Shown here in pieces: positions 6,963 to 7,394 of a DNA stretch of 7,394 bases. The notes under the pieces were generated by a model, which did no database searches, had not been told where the DNA came from, and saw nothing but the letters and a program-made list of their open reading frames with translations. Source of the DNA: Sphingomonadaceae bacterium (lineage in GTDB: Bacteria > Pseudomonadota > Alphaproteobacteria > Sphingomonadales > Sphingomonadaceae). Where the stretch lies: positions 1-7,394 of the forward strand of contig CANFIV010000068.1 of assembly GCA_947446935.1 (NCBI GenBank). Direction: 5' to 3'. Both the position numbers and the translations under genes were made by a program. Position 1 is the stretch's first letter, and the number at the start of each line of letters is the position of its first letter.

Positions 6963-6976
6963 GTGATTGGCATCAC
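6963..6976. promoter_or_regulatory. CRP/FNR-like palindromic operator candidate
   Basis: GTGATTGGCATCAC is a perfect inverted repeat of GTGAT around TGGC. It fits the CRP core GTGA-N6-TCAC and is one base per half-site from the FNR consensus TTGAT-N4-ATCAA. It lies between the MFS stop and the SDR start and overlaps the possible -35 box of the SDR promoter, a position suited to repression or activation. The regulator is not identified. Confidence 0.4.
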
Positions 6977-6995
6977 GCTTCTAAAATAATTTGAT
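6967..6995 (+). promoter_or_regulatory. Weak sigma70-like promoter candidate for the SDR gene
   Basis: TTGGCA (6967-6972) and TTTGAT (6990-6995) are separated by 17 bases, in an AT-rich patch that contrasts with the GC-rich surroundings. The -10 is poor and alphaproteobacterial promoters are variable. Read-through from the MFS gene could serve instead. Confidence 0.25.
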
Positions 6996-7018
6996 AACTT
7001 GGCAGAGGACGTCAGCGC

Positions 7019-7394
7019 ATGAGTCAATTCGACATGACCGGTAAGGTCGCGATCATCACGGGGTCGTCGCGCGGCATCGGCGAGGCCATAGCTCACGAAA
7101 TGGCGGATCACGGAGCGAAGGTCGTCATCACCAGCCGCAATATATCCCCGTGCGAAAGCGTCGCTGCGGCCATAAATGCCAGACATCCGGGTGCCGCAAT
7201 CGCGGTATCGTCGTCGCTATCGTCAAAGGAGTCGCTGCAGGCGATGATTGACGCGGGCCGTGCGGCGTTCGGCAAAATCGATGTGCTGGTGTGCAATGCC
7301 GCATCGAACCCGCATTACGGCCCAATGGCCACGATTACCGACGAACAGTTCCGCAAAACGCTCGACCACAATATCGTGTCGCAGCATTGGCTGA
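7019..7394 (+). CDS. Short-chain dehydrogenase/reductase (SDR), 3' end outside window
   Basis: The first 125 codons of a classical Rossmann-fold SDR are visible, and the frame is open to the window end. AGAGGA (7004-7009) lies nine bases before the ATG at 7019. The cofactor motif TGSSRGIG is at residues 14-21. Arg40 in VITSRN, just after beta2, favours NADP(H) by analogy with the family. FGKIDVLVCNAAS (84-96) is the NNAG-equivalent strand, and Asn118 in the HNIVS segment matches the conserved helix-4 Asn. The Ser-Tyr-Lys catalytic residues (expected about 140-165) lie beyond the window, so activity cannot be confirmed. The NPHYGPM segment after the NAA motif resembles SDRs found in sphingomonad and other proteobacterial catabolic clusters (from memory). 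With the MFS gene upstream, a dehydrogenation step on an imported compound is a reasonable guess. Confidence 0.92.
   Translation, partial: MSQFDMTGKVAIITGSSRGIGEAIAHEMADHGAKVVITSRNISPCESVAAAINARHPGAAIAVSSSLSSKESLQAMIDAGRAAFGKIDVLVCNAASNPHYGPMATITDEQFRKTLDHNIVSQHWL

Noticed and set aside
1..7394. CRISPR array, tandem repeats, toxin-antitoxin pair or anti-phage system.
   Set aside because: No regularly spaced repeats were seen. The two small ORFs follow a pump gene and rsgA rather than forming a toxin-antitoxin pair, and no defence-type nuclease, helicase or reverse transcriptase motif was found.

Overview
The window looks like chromosomal or large-replicon DNA from a GC-rich alphaproteobacterium, most likely a sphingomonad (Sphingobium/Novosphingobium-like). 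This is inferred from base composition, the style of the proteins (a TriC/MexK-type RND pump, a Spinster-type MFS carrier, an alphaproteobacterial RsgA) and G/C-ending codon use. No taxonomic marker was available to confirm it. All convincing genes lie on the + strand.

Layout. (1) 1-2903: the last ~914 codons of an RND multidrug efflux pump, followed by a 53-residue ORF whose ATG overlaps the pump stop codon and which has a strong Shine-Dalgarno site. This is the end of an efflux operon whose upstream part is outside the window. (2) 2904-3792: a scarred stretch. It holds the first ~20 codons of a short-chain dehydrogenase (SDR) interrupted by an in-frame TAG, a small palindrome, and a large-serine-recombinase remnant that lacks both its catalytic-serine segment and its DNA-binding C-terminus. 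It reads as decayed accessory DNA. (3) 3793-5001: rsgA, an intact ribosome-assembly GTPase, with a 51-codon ORF placed three bases after its stop. (4) 5002-5658: 657 bases without a convincing gene, containing a perfect 12-base inverted repeat with arms 322 bases apart and a possible decayed C-terminal coding tail on the - strand. (5) 5659-7394: a Spinster-type MFS transporter, a 76-base intergenic region with a CRP/FNR-like palindrome, and the 5' part of an SDR oxidoreductase that runs off the window end.

How the genes work together. The RND pump and its small partner are probably co-translated. RsgA is a housekeeping factor with no evident link to its neighbours. The MFS and SDR point the same way and could be the start of an uptake-plus-oxidation (catabolic) cluster, but the substrate cannot be read from this window. 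I found no CRISPR array, rRNA, complete tRNA, complete insertion sequence or clear new defence system. The most notable items are the two small, well-initiated ORFs, the two gene remnants and the palindromic operator candidate.
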